Of a stretch of DNA of 64,000 nucleotides, positions 13,601 through 25,419 are shown piece after piece. A program made the translations under genes and the position numbers. Positions within the stretch are counted from its first letter, which is position 1. The number at the start of each line of letters is the position of its first letter. The notes under the pieces are model-generated. The model ran no database searches. It was given only the letters and a program-made list of their open reading frames with translations, and was not told the origin of the DNA. The stretch is from Carallia brachiata (Eukaryota > Streptophyta > Magnoliopsida > Malpighiales > Rhizophoraceae), in the NCBI GenBank assembly GCA_021464245.1, contig JADCRB010000035.1, forward strand, positions 1,259,583-1,323,582, read 5' to 3'.

Positions 13601-16600
13601 TTCTTTCATTTTAACGGCTTATTTAAATCAAATTACACTTAAATGAAGCATTAATGCTACAAAAAACCATTAATTTCAATAAAAAAGCATTTTAACAATT
13701 TTTAGGGAGTTAAATGCGTTAAATTCCATCTAATAAGTGTGCAATGATTAATAATTTATATTTTTTAGTTGCATAAAACCATTTGTGGCATGAATAAAGA
13801 GTCTAAATCACTTCATTTCATGCAAATAAGTGATTTTCTTTCATTTTATTTACTTATTTAACCCAAATTACACTTAAATGAAGTGTTAATGCTTACAAAA
13901 ACTATTAGTTTCAATGCAAAAAGCATTTTTAACGCCTTTTAGGGAGTTAAAAACATTAAATTCCATCTTATAAGTGTGCAATTGATCATAATTTGCGTTT
14001 ATTAGTTGCATAAAACCATTTTTGGCATGAATAAAGAGTCTAAATCACTTTATTTCATGCAAATAAGTGATTTTCTTTCATTTTTTTGGCTTATTTAACC
14101 TAAATTACACTTAAATGAAGTATTAATGCATACAAAAACTATTAATTTCAATGCAAAAAGCATTTTCAACGCCTTTTGGGGAGTTAAAAGCATAAAATTC
14201 CATCTAATAACTATGTAATTGATCATAATTTGTGTTTATTAGTGGCATAAAACCATTTTTGGCATGAATAAAGAGTCTAATTCACTTCATTTCATGCAAA
14301 TAAGTGATTTTCTTTCATTTTATTGGCTTATTTAACCCAAATAACACTTAAATTAAGTATTAATGCATACAAAAACTATTAATTTCAATGCAAAAAGCAT
14401 TTTCAACACCGTTTGGGGAGTTAAAAGCATTTAAATTCCATCTAATAAGTGTGCAATTGATCATAATTTGTGTTTTATTAGTTGCTAAAATAATTTGTGG
14501 CATGAATATAGTCTAAATCACTTCATTTCGTGCAATAAGTGATTCTTTCATTTTAACGGCTTATTTAACCCAAATTACACTTAAATGAAGCATTAATCCT
14601 TACAAAAACCATTAATTTCAATGGAAAAAGCTTTTTTAACAATTTTAGGGAGTTAAATGAATCGTTAAATTCCATCATAAGTGTGCAATTGATCATAATT
14701 ATTTTTTTAGTTGCTATAAAACCATTTGTGGCATGAATAAAGCGGTCTAAATCACTTCATTTCATGCAAATAAGTGATTTTCTTTCATTTTAATGGATTA
14801 TTTAACCCAAATTACACTTAAATGAAGCATTAATGCTTATAAAAACCTTTAATTTCAATGGAAAAAGCATTTTCAACACCTTTTGGGGAGTTAAATGCAT
14901 TAAATTCCATCCAATAAGTGTGCAATTGATCATGATTTGCGTTTTTTAGTTGCATAAAACCATTTGTGGCATGAATAAAGAGTCTAAATCACTTCATTTC
15001 GTGCAAATAAGTGATTTCCTTTCAATTTAACGACTTATTTAACTAAAATTACACTTAATTGAAGTATTAATGCTTACAAAAACCATTAATTTCAATGGAA
15101 AAAGCATTTTTGACAATTTTTGGGGAGTTAAATGCATTAGATTGCATCTAATAAGTGTGCAATTGATCATGATTTGCATTTTTTAGTTGCATAAAATCAT
15201 TTGTGGCATGAATGAAGAGTCTAAATCACTTCATTTCATGCAAATAAGTGATTTTTTTTCATTTTAACGGCTTATTTAACTCAAACTACACTTAAATGAA
15301 GTATTAATGCTTACAAAAACCATTAATTTCAATGGAAAAAGCATTTTTAACACCTTTTGGGGAGTTAAATGCATTAAATTTCATCTAATAAGTGTGCAAT
15401 TGATCATGATTTGCGTTTTTTAGTTGCATAAAACCATTTGTGGCATGAATAAAGAGTCTAAATCACTTCATTTTATGCAAATAAGTGATTTTCTTTCATT
15501 TTAATTGCCTATTTAACCCAAATTATGCTTCAATGAAGCATTAATGCTTACAAAAACCATTAATTTCAATGGAAAAAGCATTTTTAACAATTTTTGGGGA
15601 GTTAAATACATTAAATTCCATCTAATAAGTGTGCAATTGATTATGATTTGCGTTTTAGTGCATAAAACCATTTGTGGCATGAATAAAGAGTCTAAATCAC
15701 TTCATTTCATGCAAATAAGTGATGTTCTTTCATTTTATTGGCTTATTTAACCCAAATACCCTTATAAATTAAGTATTAATGCTTACAAAAACTATTAATT
15801 TCAATGCAAAAAGCATTTTCAAGGCCTTCTGGGGAGTTAAAAGCATTAAATTCCATCTAATAACTGTGTAATTGATCATAATTTGCGTTTTTTAGTTGCA
15901 TAAAACCATTTGTGGCATGAATAAAGAGTCTAAATCACTTCATTTCATGCAAATAAGTGATTTTCCTTTCATTTATTTACTTATTTATCCCAAATTACAC
16001 TTAAATGAAGTTAATGCTTACAAAAACTATTAGTTTCAATGCAAAAAGCATTTTCAACGCCTTTTAGGGAGTTAAAAACATTAAATTCTATCTTATAAGT
16101 GTGCAATTGACCATAATTTGCGTTTATTAGTTGCATAAAACCATTTTTGGCATGAATAAAGAGTCTAAATCACTTTTTCATGAAATAAGTGATTTTCTTT
16201 CATTTTTTTGGCTTATTTAACCCAAATTACCACTTAATATGTATTAATGCATACAAAAAACTATTAATTTCAATGCAAAAATCATTTTCAACGCCTTTTG
16301 GGGAGTTAAAAGCATTAAATTCCATCTAATAACTGTGTAATTGATCATAATTTGTGTTTATTAGTCGTTATAAAACCATTTTTGGCATGAAAAAGAGTCT
16401 AATTCACTTCATTTCATGCAAATAAGTGATTTTCTTTCATTTTATGGCTTATTTAACCCAAATAACACTTAAATTAAGTATTATTGCATACAAAAAACTA
16501 TTAATTTCAATGCAAAAAGCATTTTCAACGCTTTTTGGGGAGTTAAAAGCATTAAATTCCATCTAATAAGTGTGCAATTGATCATAATTTGCGTTTATTA

Positions 16601-17974
16601 GTTGCATAAAACTATTTGTGGCATGAATAATAAGTCTAAATCACTTCATTTCGTACAAATAAGTGATTTTATTTCATTTTAACGGCTTATTTAACCCAAA
16701 TTACACTTAAATGAAGCATTAATCCTTACAAAAAACCATTAATTTCAAAGGAAAAAGCATTTTTAACAATTTTTAGGGAGTTAAATGCATTAAATTCCAT
16801 CTAATAAGTGTGCAATTGATCATAATTTATTTTTTAGTTGCATAAAACCATTTGAGGTATGAATAAAGAGTCTAAATCACTTCATTTCATGGAAATAAGT
16901 GATTTTCTTTCATTTTATTGGCTTATTTAACCAAATTACCTTAAATGAAGCATTAATGCTTAAAAGCCTTTAATTTCAATAGAAAAGCATTTTCAACACC
17001 TTTTGGGGAGTTAAATGCATTAATTCATCCAATAAAATTGTGCAATTGATCATTTGCGTTTTTAGTTGCATAAACCTTTTTGGCATGAATAAAGAGTCTA
17101 ATCACTTCATTTCGTGCAAATAAGTGATTTTCTTTCATTTTAACGATTTTATTTAACCTAAATTACACATAAATGAAGTATTACTGCTTACAAAAACCAT
17201 TAGTTTCAATGCAAAACGCATTTTCAACGCCTTTTAGGGAGTTAAAAGCATAAAATTCCATCTAATAACTATGTAATTGATCATAATTTGCGTTTATTAG
17301 TTGCATAAAACCATTTTTGGCATGAATAAAGAGTCCAATTCACTTCATTTCATGCAAATAAGTAATTTTCTTTCATTTTATTGGCTTATTTAACCCAAAT
17401 AACACCTAAATTAAGTATTAATGCGTACAAAAACTATTAATTTCAATGCAAAAAGCATTTTCAACGCCTTTTGGGGAGTTAAAAGCATTAAATTCCATCT
17501 AATAAGTGTGCAATTGATCATAATTTGCGTTTATTAGTTGCATAAAACAATTTGTGGCATGAATAATAAGTCTAAATCACTTCATTTCGTGCAAATAAGT
17601 GATTTTCTTTCATTTTAACGGCTTATTTAACCACAAATTACACTTAAATGAAGCATTAATCCTTACAAAAACTATTAATTTCAATGGAAAAAGCATTTTT
17701 AACAATTTTTAGGGAGTTAAATGCGTTAAATTCCATCTAATAAGTGTGCAATTGATCATAATTTATATTTTTTTGTTGCATAAAACCATTTGTGGTATGA
17801 ATAAAGAGTCTAAATCACTTCATTTCATGCAAATAAGTGATTTTCTTTCATTTTAATGGCTTATTTAACCTAAATTACACTTAAATGAAGTATTAATGCT
17901 TACAAAAACCATTAATTTCAATGGAAAAAGCATTTTTAACACATTTTGGGGAGTTAAATGCATTAGATTTCATC
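10661..17974 (+). repeat. Satellite block B, first part, + orientation
   Basis: About 31 monomers. Diagnostic variants are aaaaactattaatttcaatg, cattttcaacgcc, gagttaaaagcattaaattc, gtgcaattgatcataattt and ttattggctta, mixed with monomers carrying taacaatttttagggag and ataatttatattttttagttg. No 30 bp or 45 bp internal duplications are seen. Indel-rich stretches are 10661-10920, 11530-12960, 14420-14740 and 15960-17130. The part from 11436 to 17458 recurs at 24560-30555. Confidence 0.88.
11436..17458 (+). repeat. 6.0 kb duplicated segment, copy 1
   Basis: About 25 monomers match 24560-30555 in the same order. The offset is 13124 bp at the left end and 13097 bp at the right end; the difference fits scattered indels. 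Private variants shared by both copies include tccgtttattagttgtataa (about 11636 and 24760), gtgatgttctttc (about 15720 and 28806), aaggccttctggggag (about 15813 and 28907), tgaagtattactgcttac with caaaacgcattttc (about 17174 and 30270), and gagtccaattcac (about 17331 and 30428). Confidence 0.88.
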
Positions 17975-17988
17975 NNNNNNNNNNNNNN
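17975..17988. other. Assembly gap, 14 N
   Basis: The left side ends at ttagatttcatc (about base 25) and the right side resumes at catttttggcatg (about base 75). The missing piece of the monomer is about 49 bp if nothing else is lost. B-type monomers are present on both sides. Confidence 0.9.
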
Positions 17989-19319
17989 CATTTTTGGCAT
18001 GAAAAAGAGTCTAATCACTTCATTTCATGCAAATAAGTGATTTTCTTTCATTTTATTGGCTTATTTAACCCAAATTACACTTAAATTAAGTATTAATGCA
18101 TACAAAAACTATTAATTTCAATGCAAAAAGCATTTTCAACGCCTTTTGGGGTTAAAATATTAAATTCCATCTAATAAGTGTGCAATTGATCATAATTTGC
18201 GTTTATTAGTTGCATAAAACAATTTGTGGCATGAATAATAAGTCTAAATCACTTCATTTCGTGCAAATAAGTGATTTTCTTTCATTTTAACGGCTTATTT
18301 AACCCAAATTACACTTAAATGAAGCATTAATGCTTACAAAAACCATTAATTTCAATGGAAAAAGCATTTTTAACAATTTTTTGGGAGTTAAATGCGTTAA
18401 ATTCCATCTAATAAGTGTGCAATTGATCATGATTTGCGTTTTTTAGTTGCATAAAACCATTTGTGGCATGAATAAAGAGTCTAAATCACTTCATTTCATG
18501 CAAATAAGTGATTTTCTTTCATTTTATTGGCTTATTTAACCCAAATTACACTTAAATGAAGTATTAATGCATACAAAAACTATTAATTTCAATGCAAAAA
18601 GCATTTTCAACGCCTTTTAGGGAGTTAAAGCATTAAATTCCATCTAATAAGTGTGCAATTGATCATAATTTGCGTTTATTAGTTGCATAAAACCATTTTT
18701 GGCATGAATAAAGAGTCTAAATCACTTCATTTCATGCAAATAAGTGATTTTCTTTCATTTTTGGCTTATTTAACCCAAATTACACTTAAATGAAATATTA
18801 ATGCATACAAAAACTATTAATTTCAATGCAAAAAGCATTTTGAAGGCCTTTTGGGAGTTAAAAGCATTAAATTCCATCTAATAAGTGTGCAATTGATCAT
18901 AATTTGCGTTTATTAGTTGCATAAAACCATTTTTGGCATGAATAAAGAGTCTAAATCACTTCATTTCATGCAAATAAGTGATTTTCTTTCATTTTATTGG
19001 CTTATTTAACCCAAATTACACTTAAATGAAGTATTAATGCTTACAAAAATAATTAATTTCAATGCAAAAAGCCTTTTCAACGCCTTTTGGGGGTTAAAAG
19101 CATTAAATTCCATAAAAGTGCGCAATTGATCATAATTTGCGTTTATTATTGCATAAAACCATTTTCGGCATGAATAAAGAGTCTAAATCACTTCATTTCA
19201 TGCAAATAAGTGATTTTCTTTCATTTTATCGGCTTATTTAACCCAAATTACACTTAAATGAAGTATTAATGCTTACAAAAACCATTAATTTCAATGGAAA
19301 AAGCATTTTCAAGGCCTTT

Positions 19320-20765
19320 TGGGGAGTTAAAAGCATTAAATTCCATGTAATAACTGTGCAATTGATCATAATTTGCGTTTATTAGTTGCATAAAACCATT
19401 TGGCATGAATAAAGAGTCTAATCACTTCATTTCATGCAAATAAGTGATTTTCTTTCATTTTATTGGCTTATTTAACCCAAATAACTTAAATTAAGTATTA
19501 ATGCATACAAAATATTAATTTCAATGCAAAAGCATTTTCAACGCCTTTTGGGGAGTTAAAGGCATTAAATTCCATCTAATAAGTGTGCAATTGATCATAA
19601 TTTGCGTTTATTAGTTGCATAAAACCATTTTTGGCATGAATAAAGAGTCTAAATCACTTCATTTCATGCAAATAAGTGATTTTCTTTCATTTTAACGGCT
19701 TATCTAACCTAAATTACACTTAAATGAAGTATTAATGCTTACAAAAACCATTAATTTCAATGGAAAAAGCATTTGTAACACATTTTGGGGAGTTAAATGC
19801 ATTAGATTTCATCTAATAAGTGTGCAATTGATCATGATTTGCATTTTTTAGTTGTATAAAATTATTTGTGGCATGAATGAAGTCTAAATCACTTCATTTC
19901 ATGCAAATAAATGATTTTCTTTCATTTTAACTGCTTATTTAACCCAAACTACACTTAAATGAAGTATTAATGCTTACAAAAACCATTAATTTCAATGGAA
20001 AAAGCATTTTTAACACCTTTTGGGCAGTTAAATGCATTAAATTTCATCTAATAAGTGGCAATTGATCATGATTTGCGTTTTTTAGTTGAATAAAACCATT
20101 TGTGGCATGAATAAAGAGTCTAAATCACTTCATTTATGCAAATAAGTGATTTTCTTTCATTTTAATTGCCTATTTAACCCAAATTACAATTCAATGAAGC
20201 ATTAATGCTTACAAAATCCATTAATCTCAATGGAAAAAGCATTTTTAACACCTTTTTGGGAGTTAAATGCATTAAATTTCATCTAATAAGTGTGCTATTG
20301 ATCGTGATTTGCGTTTTTTAGTTGCATAAAACCATTTGTGGCAAGAATAAAGAGTATAAATCACTTCATTTCATGCAAGTAAGTGATTTTCTTTCATTTT
20401 ATTGGCTTATTTAACCCAAATTACACTTAAATGAAGTATTAATGCTTACAAAAACCATTAATTTCAATGGAAAAAGCATTTTTAACGATTTTTGGGGACT
20501 TAAATGCATTAAATTCCATCTAATAAGTGTGCAATTGATCATGATTTGCGTTTTTTAGTTGCATAAAACCATTTGTCGTATGAATAAAGAGTCTAAATCA
20601 CTTCATTTCATGCAAATAAGTGATTTTCTTTCATTTTAATGGCTTATTTAACCCAAATTACACTTAAATGACGTATTAATGCTTACAAAAACCATTAATT
20701 TCAATGGAAAAAGCATTTTTAACAATTTTTGGGGAGTTAAATGCATTAAATTCCATCTAATAAGT
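19320..20765 (+). repeat. Higher-order repeat, copy 1 (2.81 kb period)
   Basis: Six monomers match 22130-23575 at an offset of about 2805-2820 bp, twelve monomers. Shared variants are ttccatgtaataactgtg (19341 and 22152), ttagttgtataaaattattt (about 19850, and 22660 with one change), gggcagttaaatgc with aagtggcaattg (20022 and 22837), gtgctattgatcgtg (about 20290 and 23107) and catttgtcgtatga (about 20570 and 23378). Similarity stops near 20765 and 23575, where gatttgcgtttttt faces gatttacgtttatt. Confidence 0.8.
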
Positions 20766-22129
20766 GTGCAATTGATCATGATTTGCGTTTTTTAGTTGCA
20801 TAAAACCATTTGTGGCATGAATAAAGAGTCTAAATCACTTCATTTCATGCAAATAAGTGATTTTCTTTCATTTTATTGGTTTATTTAACCCAAATTACCC
20901 TTAAATGAAGTATTAATGCTTACAAAAACTATTAATTTCAATGCAAAAAGCATTTTCAACGCCTTTTGGGGAGTTAAAAACATTAAATTCCATCTAATAA
21001 GTGTGCAATTGATCATAATTTGCGTTTATTAATTGCATAAAACCATTTGACATGAATAAAGTCTAAATCACTTTATTTCATGCAAATAAGTGATTTTCTT
21101 TCATTTTATTGGCTTATTTAACCCAAATTACACTTAAATGAAGTATTAATGCTTACAAAAACAATTAGTTTCAATGCAAAAAGCCTTTTCAACGCCTTTT
21201 GGGGAGTTAAAAGCATTAAATTCCATATAATAAGTGCGCAATTGATCATAATTTGCGTTTATTAATTGCATAAAACCATTTTTGGCATGAATAAAGAGTC
21301 TAAATCACTTTATTTCATGCAAATAAGTGATTTTCTTTCATTTATCGGCTTATTTAACCCAAATTACACTTAAATGAAGTATTAATGCTTACAAAAACCA
21401 TTAATTTCAATGGAAAAAGCATTTTCAAGCCTTTTGGGGAGTTAAAAGCATTAATTCCATGTAATAACTGTGCAATTGATCATAATTTGCGTTTATTAGT
21501 TGCATAAAACCATTTTTGGCATGAATAAAGAGTCTAATTCACTTCATTCATGCAAAAAGTGATTTTCTTTCATTTTATGGCTTATTTAACCCAAATAACA
21601 CTTAAATTAGTATAATGCATACAAAAACTATTAATTTCAATGCAAAAAAGCATTTTCAACGCCTTTTGGGGAGTTAAAAGCATTAAATTCCATCTAATAA
21701 GTTGCAATTGATCATAATTTGCGTTTATTATTGCATAAAACAATTTGTGGCATGAATAAGAAGTCTAAATCACTTCATTTCGGCAAAAAAGTTATTTTCT
21801 TTCATTTTAACGGCTTATTTAACCCAATTACACTTAAATGAAGCATTAATCCTTACAAAAACCATTAATTTCAATGGAAAACGCATTTTTATATTTTTAG
21901 GGAGTTAAATGCGTTAAATTCCATCTAATAAGTGTGCAATTGATCATGATTTGCGTTTTTTTAGTTGCATAAAACCATTTGTGCATGAATAAAGAGTCTA
22001 AATCACTTCATTTCATGCAATAAGTGATTTTCTTTCATTTTATTGCTTATTAACCCAAATTACCCTTAAATGATGTATTAATGCATACAAAAACAATTAA
22101 TTTCAATGCAAAAAATCATTTTCAACCTT

Positions 22130-23575
22130 TTGGGGAGTTAAAAGCATTAAATTCCATGTAATAACTGTGCAATTGATCAAATTTGCGTTTGTTAGTTGCA
22201 TAAAACCATTTTTGGCATGAATAAAGAGTCTAATTCACTTCATTTCATGCAAATAAGTGATTTTCTTTCGTTTTATTGGCTTATTTAACCCAAATAACAC
22301 TTAAATTAAGTATTAATGCATACAAAAACTATTAACTTTAATGCAAAAAGCATTTTCAACGCCTTTTGGGGAGTTAAAGGCATTAAATTCCATCTAATAA
22401 GTGTGCAATTGATCATAATTTGCGTTTATTAGTTGCATAAAACCATTTTTGGCATGAATAAAGAGTCTAAATCACTTCATTTCATGCAAATAAGTGATTT
22501 TCTTTCATTTTACGGCTTATTAACCCTAAATTACACTTAAATGAAGTATTAATGCTTACAAAAACCATTAATTTCAATGAAAAGCATTTAACACATTTTG
22601 GGGAGTTAAATGCATTAGATTTCATCTAATAAGTGTGCAATTGATCATGATTTGCATTTTTTGGTTGTATAAAATTATTTGTGGCATGAATGAAGAGTCT
22701 AAATCACTTCATTTCATACAAATAAGTGATTTTCTTTCATTTTAACGGCTTATTTAACCCAAACTACACTTAAATGAAGTATTAATGCTTACAAAAACCA
22801 TTAATTTCAATGGAAAATGCATTTTTAACACCTTTTGGGCAGTTAAATGCATTAAATTTCATCTAATAAGTGGCAATTGATCATGATTTGCGTTTTTTAG
22901 TTGAATAAAACCATTTGTGGCATGAATAAAGAGTCTAAATCACTTCATTTCATGCAAATAAGTGATTTTCTTTCATTTTAATTGCCTATTTAACCCAAAT
23001 TACAATTCAATGAAGCATTAATGCTTACAAAATCCATTAATCTCAATGGAAAAAGCATTTTTAACACCTTTTTGGGAGTTAAATGCATTAAATTTCATCT
23101 AATAAGTGTGCTATTGATCGTGATTTGCGTTTTTTAGTTGCATAAAACCATTTGTGGCATGAATAAAGAGTCTAAATCACTTCATTTCGTGCAAATAAGT
23201 GATTTTCTTTCATTTTATTGGCTTATTAACCCAAATTACACTTAAATGAAGTATTAATGCTTAAAAAACCATTAATTCAATGGAAAAAAGCATTTTTAAC
23301 GATTTTTGGGGACTTAAATGCATTAAATTCCATCTAATAAGTGCAATTGCATGATTTGCGTTTTTTAGTTGCATAAAACCATTTGTCGTATGAAATAAAG
23401 AGTCTAAATCATTCATTTCATGCAAATAAGTGATTTTCTTTCATTTTAATGCTATTTAACCCAATTACACTTAAATGACGTATTAATGCTTACAAAAAAC
23501 CATTAATTTCAATGGAAAAAAGCATTTTTAACAATTTTTGGGGAGTTAAATGTATTAAATTCCATCTAATAAGTG
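22130..23575 (+). repeat. Higher-order repeat, copy 2 (2.81 kb period)
   Basis: This is the partner of 19320-20765. Its left part also matches 24190-24558 at an offset of about 2116 bp, through the attaactttaatgc variant (22333 and 24449) and the tgatgtattaatgcatac variant (about 22074 and 24188). Overlapping offsets of 9 and 12 monomers point to repeated unequal exchange. Confidence 0.78.
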
Positions 23576-24558
23576 TGTAATTGATCATGATTTACGTTTA
23601 TTAGTAGCATAAAACCATTTTTGGCATGAATAAAGAGTCTAAATCACTTCATTTCATGCAAATAAGTGATTTTCTTTCATTTTATTGGCTTATTTAACCC
23701 AAATTACCCTTAAATGAAGTATTAATGCTTACAAAAACTATTAATTTCAATGCAAAAAGCATTTTCAACGCCTTTTGGGGAGTTAAAAGCATTAAATTCC
23801 ATGTAATAACTGTGCAATTGATCATAATTTGCGTTTGTTAGTTGCATAAAACCATTTTTGGCATGAATAAAGAGTCTAAATCACTTCATTTCGTGCAAAT
23901 AAGTGATTTTCTTTCATTTTATTGGCTTATTTAACCCAAATTACACTTAAATGAAGTATTAATGCTTACAAAAAACATTAATTTCAATGGCAAAACACGC
24001 CTTTTTAATAATTTTTAGGTTAATTAAATGCGTTAAAATTCCCTCAATAAGTGCAATTGATCATGATTTGCGTTTTTAGTTGCATAAAACCATTTGTTGG
24101 CATGAAATAAGAGTCTAAATCACTTCATTTCATGCAAATAAGTGATTTTCTTTCATTTTATTGGCTTATTTAACCCAAATTACCCTTAAATGATGTATTA
24201 ATGCATACAAAAACAATTAATTCAATGCAAAAATCATTTTCAACGCCTTTTGGGGAGTTAAAAGCATTAAATTCCATGTAATAACTGTGCAATTGATCAT
24301 AATTTGCGTTTTTAGTTGCTATAAAACCATTTTGGCATGAATAAGAGTCTAATTCACTTCATTTCATGCAAATAAGTGATTTTCTTTCGTTTATTGGCTT
24401 TATTTAACCAAATAACACTTAAATTAAGTATTAATGCATACAAAAACTATTAACTTTAATGCAAAAGCATTTTCAACGCCTTTTGGGGAGAAGGCATTAA
24501 AATTCCATCTAATAAGTGTGCAATTGATCATTAATTTTTTTATTCGTTGCAAAAACCA

Positions 24559-24559
24559 N
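24559..24559. other. Assembly join (single N), nearly in phase
   Basis: The left side ends at gcaaaaacca and the right side resumes at aataaagagtc, so only about 12 bp of the monomer are missing. The next base starts the second copy of the 6.0 kb duplicated segment. Confidence 0.85.
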
Positions 24560-25045
24560 AATAAAGAGTCTAATTCACTTCATTTCATGCAAATAAGTGA
24601 TTTTCTTTCATTTTATTGGCTTATTTAACCCAAATAACACTTAAATTAAGTATTAACGCATACAAAAACTATTAATTTCAATGCAAAAAGCATTTTCAAC
24701 GCCTTTTGGGGAGTTAAAAGCATTAAATTCCATCTAATAAGTGTGCAATTGATCATAATTTCCGTTTATTAGTTGTATAAAATAATTTGTGGCATGAATA
24801 ATAAGTCTAAATCACTTCATTTCGTGCAAATAAGTGATTTTCTTTCATTTTAACGGCTTATTTAACCCAAATTACACTTAAATGAAGCATTAATCCTTAC
24901 AAAAACCATTAATTTCAATGGAAAAAGCATTTTTAACAATTTTTAGGGAGTTAAATGCGTTAAATTCCATCTAATAAGTGTGCAATTGATCATAATTTAT
25001 ATTTTTTAGTTGCATAAAACCATTTGTGGCATGAATAAAGAGTCT

Positions 25046-25077
25046 AAATCACTTCATTTCATGCAAATAAGTGATTT
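25046..25077 (+). repeat. Inverted repeat in the monomer, 9 bp stem, 14 nt loop
   Basis: The left arm is aaatcactt (25046-25054) and the right arm is its exact reverse complement aagtgattt (25069-25077). The loop catttcatgcaaat can itself pair attt with aaat. The dyad recurs in most monomers of all blocks on both strands. It could extrude as a cruciform. It is weakened only in a C-block monomer type that has caattc and acgtg in the arms. Confidence 0.8.
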
Positions 25078-25121
25078 TCTTTCATTTTAATGGCTTATTT
25101 AACCCAAATTACACTTAAATG

Positions 25122-25135
25122 AAGCATTAATGCTT
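25122..25135. repeat. Perfect 14 bp palindrome in the monomer
   Basis: The motif aagcattaatgctt equals its own reverse complement. It lies about 45 bp after the 9 bp dyad and is present in many monomers. Block B often has a one-base change (agtattaatgc) that breaks it. In monomers with ttaagcattaatgctta the perfect palindrome reaches 16 bp. Confidence 0.85.
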
Positions 25136-25182
25136 ATAAAAACCTTTAATTTCAATGGAAAAAGCATTTTCAACACCTTTTG

Positions 25183-25419
25183 GGGAGTTAAATGCATTAA
25201 ATTCCATCCAATAAGTGTGCAATTGATCATGATTTGCGTTTTTTAGTTGCATAAAACCGTTTGTGGCATGAATAAAGAGTCTAAATCACTTCATTTCGTG
25301 CAAATAAGTGATTTTCTTTCATTTTAACGACTTATTTAACCTAAATTACACTTAATTGAAGTATTAATACTTACAAAAACCATTAATTTCAATGGAAAAA
25401 GCATTTTTGACACATTTTT
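25183..25419 (+). repeat. Representative 237 bp monomer
   Basis: This is a clean single copy from gggagtta to the next gggagtta. Reading 5' to 3' it holds the segment ccaataagtgtgcaattg, an AT-rich gatttgcgtttttt segment, gcataaaaccgtttgtggca, the 9 bp dyad around aaatcactt/aagtgattt, the cattttaacgacttattt segment, an acttacaaaaacc segment and aatggaaaaagcattttt. It is given as a phase reference for the array; the start point is arbitrary. Confidence 0.85.

Larger units (their letters stand above)
17989..24558 (+). repeat. Satellite block B, second part, + orientation
   Basis: About 27 monomers of B type lie between the 14-base N gap and the N at 24559. Two monomer classes alternate: one with aacgccttttggggag followed by cataatttgcg, and one with taacaatttttgggg or taacaccttttggg followed by gatttgcgttttttag. 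Local higher-order repeats are seen at offsets of about 2110 bp (9 monomers) and 2810 bp (12 monomers). Stretches 21540-22150 and 23260-24558 are indel-rich. Confidence 0.86.

Noticed and set aside
25240..25260. TATA-like and poly(A)-signal-like AT motifs (tataaa, aataaa) in many monomers.
   Set aside because: They are expected by chance at 72% A+T and recur only because the monomer recurs; nothing around them suggests a promoter or a processing site.
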